Source of the DNA: Eubacterium sp.
Lineage (GTDB): Bacteria; Bacillota; Clostridia; Lachnospirales; Lachnospiraceae
Reading direction: 5' to 3'
Assembly (NCBI GenBank): GCA_017459345.1
Contig: JAFUDC010000045.1
Span: forward strand, 1 to 35,759
Length of the DNA: 35,759 bases
The translations under genes and the position numbers were made by a program. Numbering within the stretch: the stretch's first letter is position 1; the number at the start of each line of letters is the position of its first letter. Shown here piece by piece: positions 1-8,827 of this stretch. The notes beneath the pieces were generated by a model that worked only from the letters and a program-made list of their open reading frames with translations, did no database searches and was not told the origin of the DNA.

Positions 1-1010
1 GCATCCCCGAAGGAGAAGAAACGATAGCGCTCCTTCACCGCCTCCTCATAGGCCGCCAGCACATGGTCTCTTCCTGCCAGGGCTGATACCAGCATAAGCA
101 GGGTGGATTCCGGCAGATGGAAATTGGTAATCAGACAGTCGATGGCCTTAAACTGATAGCCCGGATAGATGAAGATTTCCGTATTGCCGCTGCCCGGAAC
201 TATAGTTCCGTCTGGAAGAGCCACCGACTCCAGGGTCCTGGTGGATGTGGTTCCCACAGAGATAATCCGGCCGCCCTCCCTGCGGGCTTCATTGATGATA
301 TCGGCCGCCTCTTTGGTCACATGATAGTATTCCGAGTGCATATGGTGGCTGGTCACATCCTCCACCTTAACCGGGCGGAAGGTTCCCAGACCCACATGGA
401 GGGTCACTCTGGCGATGCGGACCCCCATGTCCTCAATCTGATTTAACAGTTCCCTGGTAAAGTGGAGGCCTGCTGTGGGAGCTGCCGCAGAGCCCTCATA
501 TCTGGCATAAACTGTCTGATAGCGGTTCTTATCCTCGAGTTTATGGGTGATATAGGGGGGCAGGGGCATCTGGCCCAGCCGGTCTAAAACCTCCTCAAAG
601 ATGCCTTCATACTCAAACTGAACCAGCCGGTTTCCATCCGGCAGAACCTCCCTGATCTCCGCCTTGAGCTCTCCATGGCCGAAAACCACTCTGGCCCCCG
701 CCCGGCACTTTTTGCCCGGCTTTACCAGTGTCTCCCAGATATCATTCTCCCTGCGCTTTAAGAGGAGGAGCTCCGCCTTGCCGCCGGTTTCTTCTCTGGC
801 GCCAATCAGCCTGGCCGGAATGACCTTGGTATCATTGATTACCAGGCAGTCTCCGGGATGCAGATAATCTGTGATATCCCGGAAGATACGGTGAATGATC
901 TGCCCGGACTTTTTATCCAGAACCATGAGTCTCGACGATGACCGGTCGGCAAGAGGATCCTGGGCAATCAGCTCCTGGGGCAGTTCAAAACTAAAATCAC
1001 TTGTTTTCAT
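1..1010 (-). CDS. queA: S-adenosylmethionine:tRNA ribosyltransferase-isomerase (QueA), 3' end cut by window edge
   Basis: QueA transfers the ribosyl part of SAM to preQ1 in tRNA to give epoxyqueuosine. The visible 336 residues begin [19 protein letters not shown] and contain family segments such as [27 protein letters not shown] and [17 protein letters not shown]. The frame runs off the left edge at YRFFSFGDA, so only a few residues are missing compared with the usual length of about 340. The ATG at 1008-1010 lies 4 nt after the pheT stop, with an AAGG-type ribosome site inside the pheT end, so it is the third gene of a pheS-pheT-queA operon. The preQ0 genes queDEC lie about 6.7 kb away. Identification is confident. 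Confidence 0.95.
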   Translation of the reverse strand, partial: MKTSDFSFELPQELIAQDPLADRSSSRLMVLDKKSGQIIHRIFRDITDYLHPGDCLVINDTKVIPARLIGAREETGGKAELLLLKRRENDIWETLVKPGKKCRAGARVVFGHGELKAEIREVLPDGNRLVQFEYEGIFEEVLDRLGQMPLPPYITHKLEDKNRYQTVYARYEGSAAAPTAGLHFTRELLNQIEDMGVRIARVTLHVGLGTFRPVKVEDVTSHHMHSEYYHVTKEAADIINEARREGGRIISVGTTSTRTLESVALPDGTIVPGSGNTEIFIYPGYQFKAIDCLITNFHLPESTLLMLVSALAGRDHVLAAYEEAVKERYRFFSFGD

Positions 1011-1014
1011 GACC

Positions 1015-3441
1015 TTAAGACCTGATCTCTATGCCCATCTTCTCAAGCTCAGCCAGGATCTTATCCACTACCTTGTTTACCTCGGCAGCCTCCAGGCTTC
1101 GCTCCGGGGACCGGAAGGTCAGGGAGAATGCTACGGACTTGCATCCTGGTGCAATCTGGGCTCCCTCATAGACATCAAAGAGCTGGATGGATTCAAGGAG
1201 TCTTCCGCCCTTGTCTCTCATGACCTTCTCCACCTGTCCCACGAAGATGGATTTCTTCATGACGAGGGCCAGATCACGGTTTACAGCGGGGTATTTGGCA
1301 ACTCCCTTGTACTTGCGGTCGAAGGTTACCTTATCCATGATCGCCGGCAGGTCGATTCCTGCCACGTAGGCTTCACACTTCATATCATAATTATCACATA
1401 CTTCAGGATGAACCTGCCCGATGAAGCCGGCATAGATGCCGCTTACATAGATGAGGGCCTGACGTCCCGGGTGGAGGAAGGGCTTCTCACCGGATGGTTC
1501 ATAAACTACCTTGTCCTCAAGACCCAGCTTTAAAAAGAGTTCCTCCAGCACACCCTTTAAAAGGAAGAAGTCGCAGTCTCCGTACATGCCGAGGGTCAGC
1601 TTCTTTCTCTCATCCGGCAGCTCAGTAAGGGGCAGAGCCTTGGGAAGGTATACATTTCCCAGCTCATAAAGACGGACATTCTTATTTCTGTGATTATAAT
1701 TGGTGGCCAGGGAGGTCAGGATACCATTAAGCTCAATAGTTCTCATGATACTGTAATCCTCCCCTAAGGGGTTGGAGATCACAATGGCCTTCCTGAGTTC
1801 ATCCCCCTCCGGAATCAGCAGCTTGTCAAATACCTTGGGGCTCTCGAAGGAATAGCACATGCCGCCGCAGAATCCGTTCTGCTCTGCCACGTCCCGGCAG
1901 ATATCCTCCACCCGGCCTTCCAGAGATTTCTTCCCTGTGGTGGAAGTGCCCTGGGGCAGGGTAGTGGGGATATTGTCATAGCCGAAGAATCTTGCCACCT
2001 CCTCAGCCAGGTCTGCAGAGCAGCGAAGGTCCTGACGGAAGGATGGGATATCAATCATATTGCTGTCTTCATGATAGGTCAAACCAAGCTGGTCAAAGTA
2101 ATGGAGCATGGTCTCGGGAGCCACATCCGTTCCCAGGAGGGCATTGTACTTGTCAGGCTCAAAGGGCAGGGCCACGGGCTCTACCGGTTTCGGATAGACA
2201 TCCACCACGCCGCCGACAACCTCACCGGCACCCAGCTCTTCCACCAGCTGGCAGGCCCGGTTGATGGCCGCCAGGGCATTCTCCGGGTCAAGACCCTTTT
2301 CAAACTTACCGGAGGCGTCGGTTCTCATACCAATTCTCTTGGAAGACAGGCGGATATTGGTTCCATCAAAGTTGGCCGCCTCAAAGAGCATGGTCTTGAT
2401 CTCATCCGTAACCATGGAATTCTCGCCGCCCATGATGCCGGCAATACCGACAGGTCCCTCCCCGTCATTGATCATCAGCACATCGTGGTCTAAGTGTCTC
2501 TCCTGACCATCCAGAGTGGTAAATACATCCCCATCCTGGGCCCGTTTTACAATAATCTTATGGCCCCGGATGGTATCCAGGTCGTAGGCATGCATGGGCT
2601 GGCCGTACTCTTCCATAACATAATTGGTGATATCTACGATATTGTTGATGGGGCGGATACCCATGGCGGCAAGGCGGCGCTGCATCCACTTAGGTGAGGG
2701 TGCCAGCTTAATATTCTTAACCACCCTTGCAGTAAAGCGGGGGCAGAGGTCCTCATCAATAATCTCCACGGAGATATAATCATTCACATCCTCCTGATTT
2801 CCGCATTCCTTCACTTCCGGAGGATAGAAAGGCTTCTCAAATGTGACGGCAGCCTCTCTGGCCATGCCGATCATAGAGAAGCAGTCCACACGGTTGGATG
2901 TGATTTCAAACTCTACCACTGCGTCCCGAAGACCAAGGGCTTCGATGGCATCATCGCCAGGCTTAACCCCGCTGTCTTTATCAAAGATATAGATGCCATC
3001 CTCAGGAGCTTCCGGATACATGTCACGGCTGCTGCCCAGCTCCTCGATAGAGCACATCATACCATTGGACACGATTCCCCTGAGTTTTCCCTTCTTGATC
3101 TTGATACCGTTCTCCGGGTTGGGACTGCCATCGTGGCCTCCTGCCACCCGGCCGCCGTCCAGCACAACCGGAACAACCGCACCTTCAAAAACATTGGGAG
3201 CACCTGTGACAATCTGAGTAGTCTCCCCCCCGACATCCACCTGGCAGACTACCAGCTTATCTGCATCAGGATGTCTCTCTATCTTATCAATCCTGCCCAC
3301 CACGATCTTCTCCAGATTCTTATCCAGATAAACCGCGTTCTCCACATGAGAGCCGGACAGGGTCATCTTATCTACGTATTCCTGAACACTGCAGTTAAGG
3401 TCAGGAACATATGCCTTTATCCATGAAATAGGTGTATTCAT
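1015..3441 (-). CDS. pheT: phenylalanine--tRNA ligase beta subunit
   Basis: This is the beta subunit of the alpha2-beta2 phenylalanyl-tRNA synthetase, used for tRNA binding and editing. The 808-residue length is normal. An N-terminal OB-fold tRNA-binding domain (about residues 39-150, with [18 protein letters not shown]) is followed by the B3/B4 editing region, the B5 domain (around 405-480), the catalytic-like core, and a C-terminal anticodon-binding FDX-ACB domain (about 715-807, starting near [12 protein letters not shown]). It starts 15 nt after pheS, with a GGAGG-like site in AAAAGGAGGAGC, and is co-transcribed with pheS behind the T-box. I see no truncation. Confidence 0.97.
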   Translation of the reverse strand: MNTPISWIKAYVPDLNCSVQEYVDKMTLSGSHVENAVYLDKNLEKIVVGRIDKIERHPDADKLVVCQVDVGGETTQIVTGAPNVFEGAVVPVVLDGGRVAGGHDGSPNPENGIKIKKGKLRGIVSNGMMCSIEELGSSRDMYPEAPEDGIYIFDKDSGVKPGDDAIEALGLRDAVVEFEITSNRVDCFSMIGMAREAAVTFEKPFYPPEVKECGNQEDVNDYISVEIIDEDLCPRFTARVVKNIKLAPSPKWMQRRLAAMGIRPINNIVDITNYVMEEYGQPMHAYDLDTIRGHKIIVKRAQDGDVFTTLDGQERHLDHDVLMINDGEGPVGIAGIMGGENSMVTDEIKTMLFEAANFDGTNIRLSSKRIGMRTDASGKFEKGLDPENALAAINRACQLVEELGAGEVVGGVVDVYPKPVEPVALPFEPDKYNALLGTDVAPETMLHYFDQLGLTYHEDSNMIDIPSFRQDLRCSADLAEEVARFFGYDNIPTTLPQGTSTTGKKSLEGRVEDICRDVAEQNGFCGGMCYSFESPKVFDKLLIPEGDELRKAIVISNPLGEDYSIMRTIELNGILTSLATNYNHRNKNVRLYELGNVYLPKALPLTELPDERKKLTLGMYGDCDFFLLKGVLEELFLKLGLEDKVVYEPSGEKPFLHPGRQALIYVSGIYAGFIGQVHPEVCDNYDMKCEAYVAGIDLPAIMDKVTFDRKYKGVAKYPAVNRDLALVMKKSIFVGQVEKVMRDKGGRLLESIQLFDVYEGAQIAPGCKSVAFSLTFRSPERSLEAAEVNKVVDKILAELEKMGIEIRS

Positions 3442-3456
3442 TTTTTGCTCCTCCTT

Positions 3457-4476
3457 TTAGAACTGTTTTAAGAACCGCACGTCATTCTCATAGAGAAGGC
3501 GCATGTCATCGATTTCATACTTAAGCAGGGCGATGCGCTCCAGGCCGATGCCGAAGGCAAATCCGGAATACTCTTCCGGGTCAATACCGCAGTCACTAAG
3601 CACCTTGGGATGAACCATGCCGCAGCCTAAGATCTCAATCCAGCCGCTGCCCTTACACATGCGGCATCCCTCGCCCCCGCACTTAAAGCAGGAGACATCC
3701 ACCTCTGCACTGGGCTCTGTAAACGGGAAATGATGGGGGCGGAATTTGACCTTGGTGGCTGGTCCGAAGAATTCCTTTGCCCACTGCTGGAGAGTTCCTT
3801 TAAGGTCGGCAAATGTAATCCCTTTGTCGACGACCAGTCCCTCTACCTGATGGAAGGAAGGAGAATGGGTAGCGTCCACTTCGTCAGAGCGGAACACTCT
3901 TCCCGGCGCAATGACGCGGATAGGCATACGTCCTGTCTCCATAATACGGGCCTGAACGGGAGAAGTCTGGGTACGAAGGAGGATATCCTTTGTGATATAG
4001 AATGTATCCTGCTCGTCCTTGGCCGGATGATTCTCGGGGATATTCAAAAGCTCAAAGTTATAGCGGTCATACTCAATTTCCGGGCCTTCCACCACCTCAT
4101 AGCCCATACCGATGAATACTCTCTCCAGATCATCAAGAGCGATCTGGTTAGGATGACGATGGCCGACGGCCGCCTTGGTTCCGGGCAGAGTCACATCAAT
4201 GACTTCTGATTTCATCTTCTCTTCCCGGATTTTTCTTAAGATGGCGGTCTTCTCCCGCTCCATCTCAGCCTCAATCTTAGCCCGGGCTTCATTGACCATC
4301 TGTCCTACCTTAGGTCTGTCCTCCGGGGCTACATCCTTCATGCCCTTTAAGATTTTGGACAGTTCCCCCTTTTTGCCCAGGAAGGCAACCTTGACTTCAT
4401 TGAGGCTGTCCATATCCACCGATTCTTCGATGGCTGCTAAGGCCCGCTGTTTAATCTGTTCCAGTTTGTCTTTCAT
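3457..4476 (-). CDS. pheS: phenylalanine--tRNA ligase alpha subunit
   Basis: This is the catalytic subunit of phenylalanyl-tRNA synthetase. In its 339 residues, an N-terminal coiled-coil arm (1-90) precedes the class II core. Motif 2 is visible at about 193-213 (GRVFRSDEVDATHSPSFHQ), the phenylalanine-pocket segment HHFPFTEPSAEVDVS at 248-262, and motif 3 at 306-320 (FAFGIGLERIALL). Four cysteines at 263, 266, 271 and 274 form a small zinc-ribbon-like insertion. The start has an AAAGGAGTAAGT ribosome site. It is the first gene after the T-box leader, so its expression should rise when uncharged tRNA-Phe accumulates. Confidence 0.97.
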   Translation of the reverse strand: MKDKLEQIKQRALAAIEESVDMDSLNEVKVAFLGKKGELSKILKGMKDVAPEDRPKVGQMVNEARAKIEAEMEREKTAILRKIREEKMKSEVIDVTLPGTKAAVGHRHPNQIALDDLERVFIGMGYEVVEGPEIEYDRYNFELLNIPENHPAKDEQDTFYITKDILLRTQTSPVQARIMETGRMPIRVIAPGRVFRSDEVDATHSPSFHQVEGLVVDKGITFADLKGTLQQWAKEFFGPATKVKFRPHHFPFTEPSAEVDVSCFKCGGEGCRMCKGSGWIEILGCGMVHPKVLSDCGIDPEEYSGFAFGIGLERIALLKYEIDDMRLLYENDVRFLKQF

Positions 4477-4496
4477 CTTACTTACTCCTTTTTAGA

Positions 4497-4803
4497 CAAT
4501 AAAAAGTCCCTTCCTGCACTTGGCAAAAAGGGACGATTATTCACCGTGGTACCACCCTGATTCCTGATCACTCAGGCACTCATATGCGCTTAACGCGCGC
4601 AGACGGCATATCTTATATGTCTGAGGCTGCTCGCAAATGTACATCACGAACATCTGATTAAACCTGGCAGGCATAACTCCGATAGGCAGCTCCGGTGCGG
4701 AAATTCAGCTCATACCAGGGCTTAGGAGGACTTGCAGCCGATGATCCTCCCTCTCTGAAAGATGGTATGCTCCTACTAAAACACCTTCATCGCATTTACA
4801 CTG
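4497..4803 (-). promoter_or_regulatory. T-box riboswitch leader of pheST (tRNA-Phe sensing)
   Basis: The minus-strand leader carries the T-box sequence AGGGTGGTACCACGG (4544-4558), which base-pairs with the tRNA acceptor end. An intrinsic terminator follows: stem 4506-4512 with 4528-4534 (GTCCCTT/AAGGGAC), then a T-tract at 4501-4505. Upstream, the Stem I apex GGAGGA..TCCTCC holds the typical GGCTGCAAG loop, and the specifier region GAATTTCCGCACC presents TTC at 4700-4702, a Phe codon. Uncharged tRNA-Phe should stabilise the antiterminator. The T-box and terminator are seen directly; the exact specifier loop is inferred from the family pattern. Confidence 0.95.
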
Positions 4804-4809
4804 CATTCC

Positions 4810-4838
4810 ATTCTAACGCAAGCAAAAATTCTTGTCAA
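4810..4838 (-). promoter_or_regulatory. sigma-A promoter of the pheST T-box transcript
   Basis: The -35 TTGACA (4833-4838) and -10 TAGAAT (4810-4815) are separated by exactly 17 nt on the minus strand. The predicted start is near 4803, immediately before the T-box Stem I. The promoter sits just downstream of the ydcF-like stop codon (4879). Confidence 0.88.
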
Positions 4839-4878
4839 GTGTGAATTGAAAGGGAAATTGCAGAAGGAATTGATATAT

Positions 4879-5493
4879 TCAGTAGGCAATCCTTCCCTCC
4901 ATCATAAGAAGCTGCTGGCCCACCCTGGATAGTTCGGAAAAAACCTGCTTTCTTCCCTCTTCTGTGCGAAACCAGCTTTCCCGGCTTATGCCATCAAGAG
5001 GAACCGGATGCACCAGGATCTCTATCTCGGGAAAAACCATATGGTAATACAGGTATGCCCTCCTGGCATGATGGGCCTTACAGCAGAGAATGGCTGTCCG
5101 AATCTTTCCAAGAAGTCCCTCCTCCTTTATCAGGTCTCTGGTTTTTTCGGCATTCTCCAGGGTATAAGTGGCATTTCTTTCCGGGAGTATGGCCTCCTCC
5201 GGCACACCGTTTGCCTTAAGCACGGCGGCAAGAAAGTCCGCCTCGCAGGAAAAGTCAGTCCCGTAGCGGTCTGCCCCTGCCTTCACTCCCTGAAACTTTC
5301 CTTCCAGCTTTGTATAGCCTCCGGAAGGAATCAGCAAAGGGGCATAGCCATCCCGGTAGAGGCCGGCTGCAGCCTCAGTATGTTCAGGCCGGGCACAGCC
5401 GGGAATGAAGATGGCATCTGCCGGACTTAAGTCGTCCTCCAGGAATATATAATTGCTGATTTCTTCAATTTCTTTCTGATCTAATCGGTACAT
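4879..5493 (-). CDS. YdcF-family (DUF218) protein
   Basis: This 204-residue protein resembles the ElyC/SanA/YdcF DUF218 family. The recognisable parts are DAIFIPGCARPEHTEAA near residue 26, GYAPLLIPSGG near 50, a Glu-rich helix ADFLAAVLKANGVPEEAI near 85-102, and NATYTLENA near 107-115. These correspond to the conserved family blocks. I see no clear signal peptide, so it is probably cytosolic. The family is linked to envelope functions in some bacteria, but a reaction is not established here. It lies 32 nt downstream of the yihY-like gene on the same strand and has an AAGGA ribosome site, so the two are probably co-transcribed. Confidence 0.75.
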   Translation of the reverse strand: MYRLDQKEIEEISNYIFLEDDLSPADAIFIPGCARPEHTEAAAGLYRDGYAPLLIPSGGYTKLEGKFQGVKAGADRYGTDFSCEADFLAAVLKANGVPEEAILPERNATYTLENAEKTRDLIKEEGLLGKIRTAILCCKAHHARRAYLYYHMVFPEIEILVHPVPLDGISRESWFRTEEGRKQVFSELSRVGQQLLMMEGRIAY

Positions 5494-5525
5494 ATTCTCT
5501 ATTCCTTCAGAAGTACACTTATGCT

Positions 5526-6467
5526 TTACGATACCTTATCCTTCTCCTCCTGCTCCCCTTTCCGGGTCCGCATCTTAACCCGCTTCCTCCTGGAAGCCCT
5601 TCGATTATGGCGGAGAGCCCAGACCAGGGTATGGTAATTCTTCTTATTCTCCAGAAAATAGTTAAACTCGGCCCCATAAAAGATCATGGACATACAGAAA
5701 TAGAGCCATAGCAGAAGAATCATGATGCTGGCCATGGATCCGTATACATAGGAGAAGCTTCCAAATCCGTTCATAAAAAGGGAGCAGAATAAGGAGACCA
5801 GAATCCAGCCCACCGCGGCCAGCAAAGCCCCCGGCCACTGCTTCAGGAAGGAGGACTCCCTGTCCGGAAGGAATTGATAGATAACCATGAAGATCACCGT
5901 CAGGGCGATGACAGTCAGAAAGACTCTCTTATGGATGAAGTAACCTGCCAGCGAGGCAAAGGTGGGAAATCTGGCACAAATATAGCTGTAGAGAATGCTG
6001 CCGAAGACCCACAGCACCAGCATGGCCGCAATCAGCACGGCAAATATCACAGTGACGATGGTACTGAAGAAGCGGAGCACAAAGAAGTTACGGTTATCCT
6101 CAATATCGTATACGGAATTCAGCCCTTTAATAATAGAATAAACCCCCTTTGAGGAAGTCCAGAGGGCTGCCACGATGGAAAGAGAGACGATAGATGCCCC
6201 GGTCTTGCGGTAGATTTCATTGACAATGGACATGATCATGCTTTTTCGCTCAAAAGAGAGCATATCCACCAGAAGATTGATGATATCATCCTTGGTGAAT
6301 GGCGCAAACTGAGTCATGGTCAAAAAAAAGATCAGAAAAGGAAAGACAGAAAGAAGCATAAAGAATGCCGACATGGCACCAAAAGCTCCCACGTGATCAT
6401 CATTACACTTTTTAAAATAATCCATAATGAGCATATATAATCTTTTTGACTTGCTCTGTCTGGCCAT
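5526..6467 (-). CDS. YihY/BrkB-family membrane protein
   Basis: This 313-residue integral membrane protein has about six hydrophobic helices between residues 28 and 275. The family pattern includes GAFGAMSAFFMLLSVFPFLI near the N-terminus, SLSIVAALWTSSKGVYSIIKGLN in the middle, and YGSMASIMILLLWLYF near 235-250. The family was once misnamed RNase BN; no biochemical role is firm. The C-terminal tail is very basic (RRASRRKRVKMRTRKGEQ) and probably cytoplasmic. The start has a GAGGTGA site 4 nt from the ATG. It lies directly downstream of the 6S RNA terminator, on the same strand. Confidence 0.85.
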   Translation of the reverse strand: MARQSKSKRLYMLIMDYFKKCNDDHVGAFGAMSAFFMLLSVFPFLIFFLTMTQFAPFTKDDIINLLVDMLSFERKSMIMSIVNEIYRKTGASIVSLSIVAALWTSSKGVYSIIKGLNSVYDIEDNRNFFVLRFFSTIVTVIFAVLIAAMLVLWVFGSILYSYICARFPTFASLAGYFIHKRVFLTVIALTVIFMVIYQFLPDRESSFLKQWPGALLAAVGWILVSLFCSLFMNGFGSFSYVYGSMASIMILLLWLYFCMSMIFYGAEFNYFLENKKNYHTLVWALRHNRRASRRKRVKMRTRKGEQEEKDKVS

Positions 6468-6541
6468 AAGTTCACCTCAGGTTGACATGCTATATGATTT
6501 CACAACACATTTCGTGACTGTCGTGTCTTAATGCTAAAACG

Positions 6542-6573
6542 AAAAAAGAACCACCTCATCTGCGAGGCGGTCC
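6542..6573 (-). terminator. intrinsic terminator of 6S RNA
   Basis: On the minus strand GGACCGCCTC, loop GCAGAT and GAGGTGGTTC form a 10-bp stem with wobbles, followed by six T (6542-6547). Confidence 0.9.
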
Positions 6574-6775
6574 TGAATGAGTGCCCAAAATGCCGTGTCC
6601 TGCAATTTTGAGTCCTAGCCTAAGCCAGGTGGGTAACCGCACGTGACTTTCTGACTTCCTCTGATATATAAAAGATAAGGCCTGCCATCCTTCCACAGAT
6701 GTTGGTTTCCCAAATTCAAAAATGTAGGTTCAAAATAGCAGGGGTTGTCGAACATCCCAGGCTATTAATCTTAGT
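6542..6775 (-). ncRNA. ssrS: 6S RNA (SsrS)
   Basis: The minus-strand RNA folds as a 6S rod. The closing stem pairs 6751-6762 (GCCTGGGATGTT) with 6583-6594 (GGCATTTTGGGC) over 12 bp including GU pairs. The next stem pairs 6730-6742 (CCTGCTATTTTGA) with 6599-6611 (TCAAAATTGCAGG), one mismatch. A large central bubble follows (6713-6729 against 6612-6629), then an apical stem (6704-6712 with 6630-6638). The 5' GATGTTCG resembles the E. coli 6S start. The promoter is at 6782-6810 and the terminator at 6542-6573. 6S RNA mimics an open promoter and sequesters sigma-A RNA polymerase in stationary phase. The exact ends are estimates. Confidence 0.9.
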
Positions 6776-6781
6776 ACATTA

Positions 6782-6810
6782 ACTATATCGTAATTATATG
6801 CAAATTTCAA
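6782..6810 (-). promoter_or_regulatory. sigma-A promoter of 6S RNA
   Basis: TTGAAA (6805-6810) and TATAGT (6782-6787) are spaced by 17 nt on the minus strand. They lie between the DUF5662 stop (6828) and the 5' arm of the 6S rod, and predict a start near 6775. Confidence 0.8.
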
Positions 6811-6827
6811 GAAAAAAATATATGATT

Positions 6828-7406
6828 TCAATCTAATATCAGACGACCATCCACGACATGGTAATCCCCATTCCGGTTTTTCAGCAGAACCTGCTTCATA
6901 TAACGAAGAAAGTACTTTTCGCCCTTAACTGCCAGCATCTTAAGCAGGTACCTGGCCAGGTAGTCGGATTCCTCATGGATGATCATGACCGGCCTGCCCT
7001 TCATATAATAGTCCAGAGCACTTCTGTCCGTATAGTTCTCCTTCTGGTAATTCTTGCTGGCACAGATCCGGTCAATAATCATCTCTGCCACATACCGCCT
7101 GGACATCTTCATTCCCACAAGCTTTGCCCCCTTAGAGCTCATGGTATAGTCAATCCAATACTCAAAATGATGGGGATTGCGCCCCTTATGGTGGAGCCAG
7201 CCCACCGACAGGCCGTTAATCTCCTTCTCCCGGGCGATAGGACTTCGGTTACCCTGATAATAGATTCCCCCCGGGATAAACTCTATGGGGTGGTATTTGG
7301 ACAGGTCGTGCAGGAGACCCTGCTTATATAATCCCACCTGAAAACACATCTTCGTAACCAGCACTTTATGATGATTGATCGTTCTTAAATGACCAAGAAA
7401 ATCCAT
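6828..7406 (-). CDS. DUF5662 family protein (putative metal-binding, unknown function)
   Basis: This 192-residue soluble protein begins MDFLGHLRTINHHKVLV. It contains His/Asp clusters that suggest a metal site: HDLSKYHP at about 34-41 and WLHHKGRNPHHFEYW at about 71-85. This is the pattern I associate with DUF5662, although I could not run a profile search. The start has a GGAGG site 6 nt before the ATG; a 7-bp hairpin sits directly upstream of that site. It is transcribed divergently from the queD operon. No function is asserted. Confidence 0.7.
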   Translation of the reverse strand: MDFLGHLRTINHHKVLVTKMCFQVGLYKQGLLHDLSKYHPIEFIPGGIYYQGNRSPIAREKEINGLSVGWLHHKGRNPHHFEYWIDYTMSSKGAKLVGMKMSRRYVAEMIIDRICASKNYQKENYTDRSALDYYMKGRPVMIIHEESDYLARYLLKMLAVKGEKYFLRYMKQVLLKNRNGDYHVVDGRLILD

Positions 7407-7528
7407 GACTATCCTCCGTCCTGATCCAATATCAGGATAAAATTAAATGCGCTGTATCTTAGGTTACTGTATTCCCGGCCGTTTTAAAGTATCGGCTTTA
7501 CTTAAGAGTATACCATTATTTTTCCTGC

Positions 7529-7557
7529 TTTACAAACAGCTTTAATCATGTTACACT
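7529..7557 (+). promoter_or_regulatory. promoter of the queDE-folE-queC operon
   Basis: TTTACA (7529-7534), a 17-nt spacer and TACACT (7552-7557) lie on the plus strand. The predicted start near 7564 would put the candidate aptamer hairpin at the very 5' end of the transcript. Confidence 0.65.
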
Positions 7558-7563
7558 TCTTTT

Positions 7564-7664
7564 GCTGATAGACAGTTCATTTGTACCCTCCTGTCTGAAA
7601 AGAAAACCGGGACTGCAGATTTATTATGTTTTTATGGATGCTGTGGTCACACAGCATCTTTTTT
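7564..7664 (+). promoter_or_regulatory. que operon leader: candidate preQ1-class riboswitch with attenuator
   Basis: A 5' hairpin pairs AGACAG (7570-7575) with CTGTCT (7591-7596) around a 15-nt loop and is followed by an A-rich tail. Loop TTC (7576-7578) can pair with tail GGA (7610-7612), and loop G7583 with C7607. That is the pseudoknot topology of a preQ1-I aptamer, with three extra loop bases (CTC, 7588-7590 region). Downstream, GACTGCAG (7611-7618) can pair with CTGTGGTC (7641-7648) and so exclude the terminator at 7637-7664. Termination on ligand binding is the expected logic. The gene context fits preQ1, but the aptamer is not a clean consensus match. Confidence 0.5.
7637..7664 (+). 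terminator. leader terminator before queD (attenuator)
   Basis: A perfect 9-bp stem GATGCTGTG/CACAGCATC (7637-7645 with 7650-7658), a 4-nt loop and six T (7659-7664) lie about 20 nt before the queD start. A strong terminator inside a leader, upstream of its own operon, implies transcription attenuation. Confidence 0.88.
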
Positions 7665-7684
7665 ATTATATGGAGATGAAAACG

Positions 7685-8107
7685 ATGTATATATTGGAAA
7701 CAGAACAATCCTTTGATGCCGCACATTTTCTTAAAGGTTATGAGGGAAAGTGCAGCAATCTGCACGGTCACCGCTGGCGGGTGATCGCCCGCATTGCCTC
7801 GGACAATCTTCTTACCGATCCTCAGACAAGGGATATGGTGATGGACTTTTCTGATTTTAAGGGGATTCTGAAGAATCTGACGGATGCCCTGGACCACAAG
7901 CTGATCATTGAGACGGGGTCCCTGAAGCCTGCCACCCTTAAGGCCCTGCGGGATGAAGGATTTGCCATTGTGGACTTTCCCTTCCGGCCAAGCGCTGAAC
8001 GACTGAGCGAGTATTTTTTTAAGGAGCTTAAAGCCGCTTCCTGTCCGGTCATCAGCGTATCCGTCTATGAGACACCCACAAACCAGGCCAGCTATCAGGA
8101 AGGATAA
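7685..8107 (+). CDS. queD: 6-carboxy-5,6,7,8-tetrahydropterin synthase
   Basis: QueD converts 7,8-dihydroneopterin triphosphate to carboxytetrahydropterin, the second step to preQ0. From the ATG at 7685 it has 140 residues. The zinc ligands are His14 (DAAHF), His27 and His29 (NLHGHRW); the catalytic Cys23 is in GKCSNLHGH. LDHKL at about 69-73 supplies the catalytic-dyad histidine. I chose this start because GGAG (7672-7675) is 9 nt upstream; earlier in-frame starts lie in the leader or on the ribosome site. It is the first gene of the operon; queE follows after 2 nt. Confidence 0.95.
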   Translation: MYILETEQSFDAAHFLKGYEGKCSNLHGHRWRVIARIASDNLLTDPQTRDMVMDFSDFKGILKNLTDALDHKLIIETGSLKPATLKALRDEGFAIVDFPFRPSAERLSEYFFKELKAASCPVISVSVYETPTNQASYQEG

Positions 8108-8109
8108 CA

Positions 8110-8802
8110 ATGAAAGAGAACATAACCAGGTCCGGGAACATACAATATCCCGTGGCGGAACGCTTTTTAAGCATCAATGGAGAAGGACCCAGGGCCGGCT
8201 GTCTGGCCGCTTTTATCCGCATGAAGGGATGCAATCTTAATTGCAGCTACTGCGACACATCCTGGGCCAACAGGGAGGACTGTCCCTGCACCTTTTACAG
8301 TCTTAAAGGCCTGCTGAGCTGGCTTGGCACTGCCGGTGCCGCCTGTGTGACCCTGACAGGTGGAGAGCCCCTCCTTACCCCCGGCATCGCAGACCTGATT
8401 GAGGGAATCGGGGCGGCCGGCTTTCAGCTGGAGATCGAAAGTAACGGAAGCATTGACATCACTCCTTTCCATGTCCTCCCCCACAGGCCTGCTTTTACCC
8501 TTGATTACAAGTGTCCTGACAGCGGCATGGAAGAGTTTATGAATACAGATAATTATGCTTTACTTCAGCAGGAAGACACGGTAAAATTTGTAGCAGGAAG
8601 CATCCGTGATCTGGACAGGGCCTTTGAGATAGACCGAACCTATGACCTGGGCAGCCGCTGTCATGTATTCTTAAGCGCTGTCTTTGGAAAAATAAGCCCC
8701 GAACAGATCGTGGAGTACATGATCTCTCATCAGTGGAAAACTGCCCGGCTTCAGCTGCAGATGCATAAATTCATCTGGCCGCCGGACCGAAAAGGTGTTT
8801 AA
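8110..8802 (+). CDS. queE: 7-carboxy-7-deazaguanine synthase
   Basis: QueE is a radical-SAM enzyme that contracts the pterin ring to carboxy-deazaguanine. The [4Fe-4S] motif C-x3-C-x2-C is at Cys41, Cys45 and Cys48 ([16 protein letters not shown]), preceded by the family signature [10 protein letters not shown] (21-30). [13 protein letters not shown] near 78-90 is the SAM-binding glycine motif. The 230-residue length is normal. The ATG is 2 nt after the queD stop, so translation is probably coupled, and folE follows after 25 nt. Confidence 0.95.
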   Translation: MKENITRSGNIQYPVAERFLSINGEGPRAGCLAAFIRMKGCNLNCSYCDTSWANREDCPCTFYSLKGLLSWLGTAGAACVTLTGGEPLLTPGIADLIEGIGAAGFQLEIESNGSIDITPFHVLPHRPAFTLDYKCPDSGMEEFMNTDNYALLQQEDTVKFVAGSIRDLDRAFEIDRTYDLGSRCHVFLSAVFGKISPEQIVEYMISHQWKTARLQLQMHKFIWPPDRKGV

Positions 8803-8827
8803 AGTATTATTAAGAGGAGACAGATAT

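Noticed and set aside
895-1533. Plus-strand frame of 212 codons opposite queA and pheT
   Set aside because: Both minus-strand genes are clear family members with strong motifs; the plus frame has no motif and crosses their junction.
6542-6775. SRP RNA, RNase P RNA or tmRNA as an identity for the minus-strand RNA
   Set aside because: The conserved signatures of those RNAs are absent, while the closing stem, central bubble and apical stem match 6S RNA.
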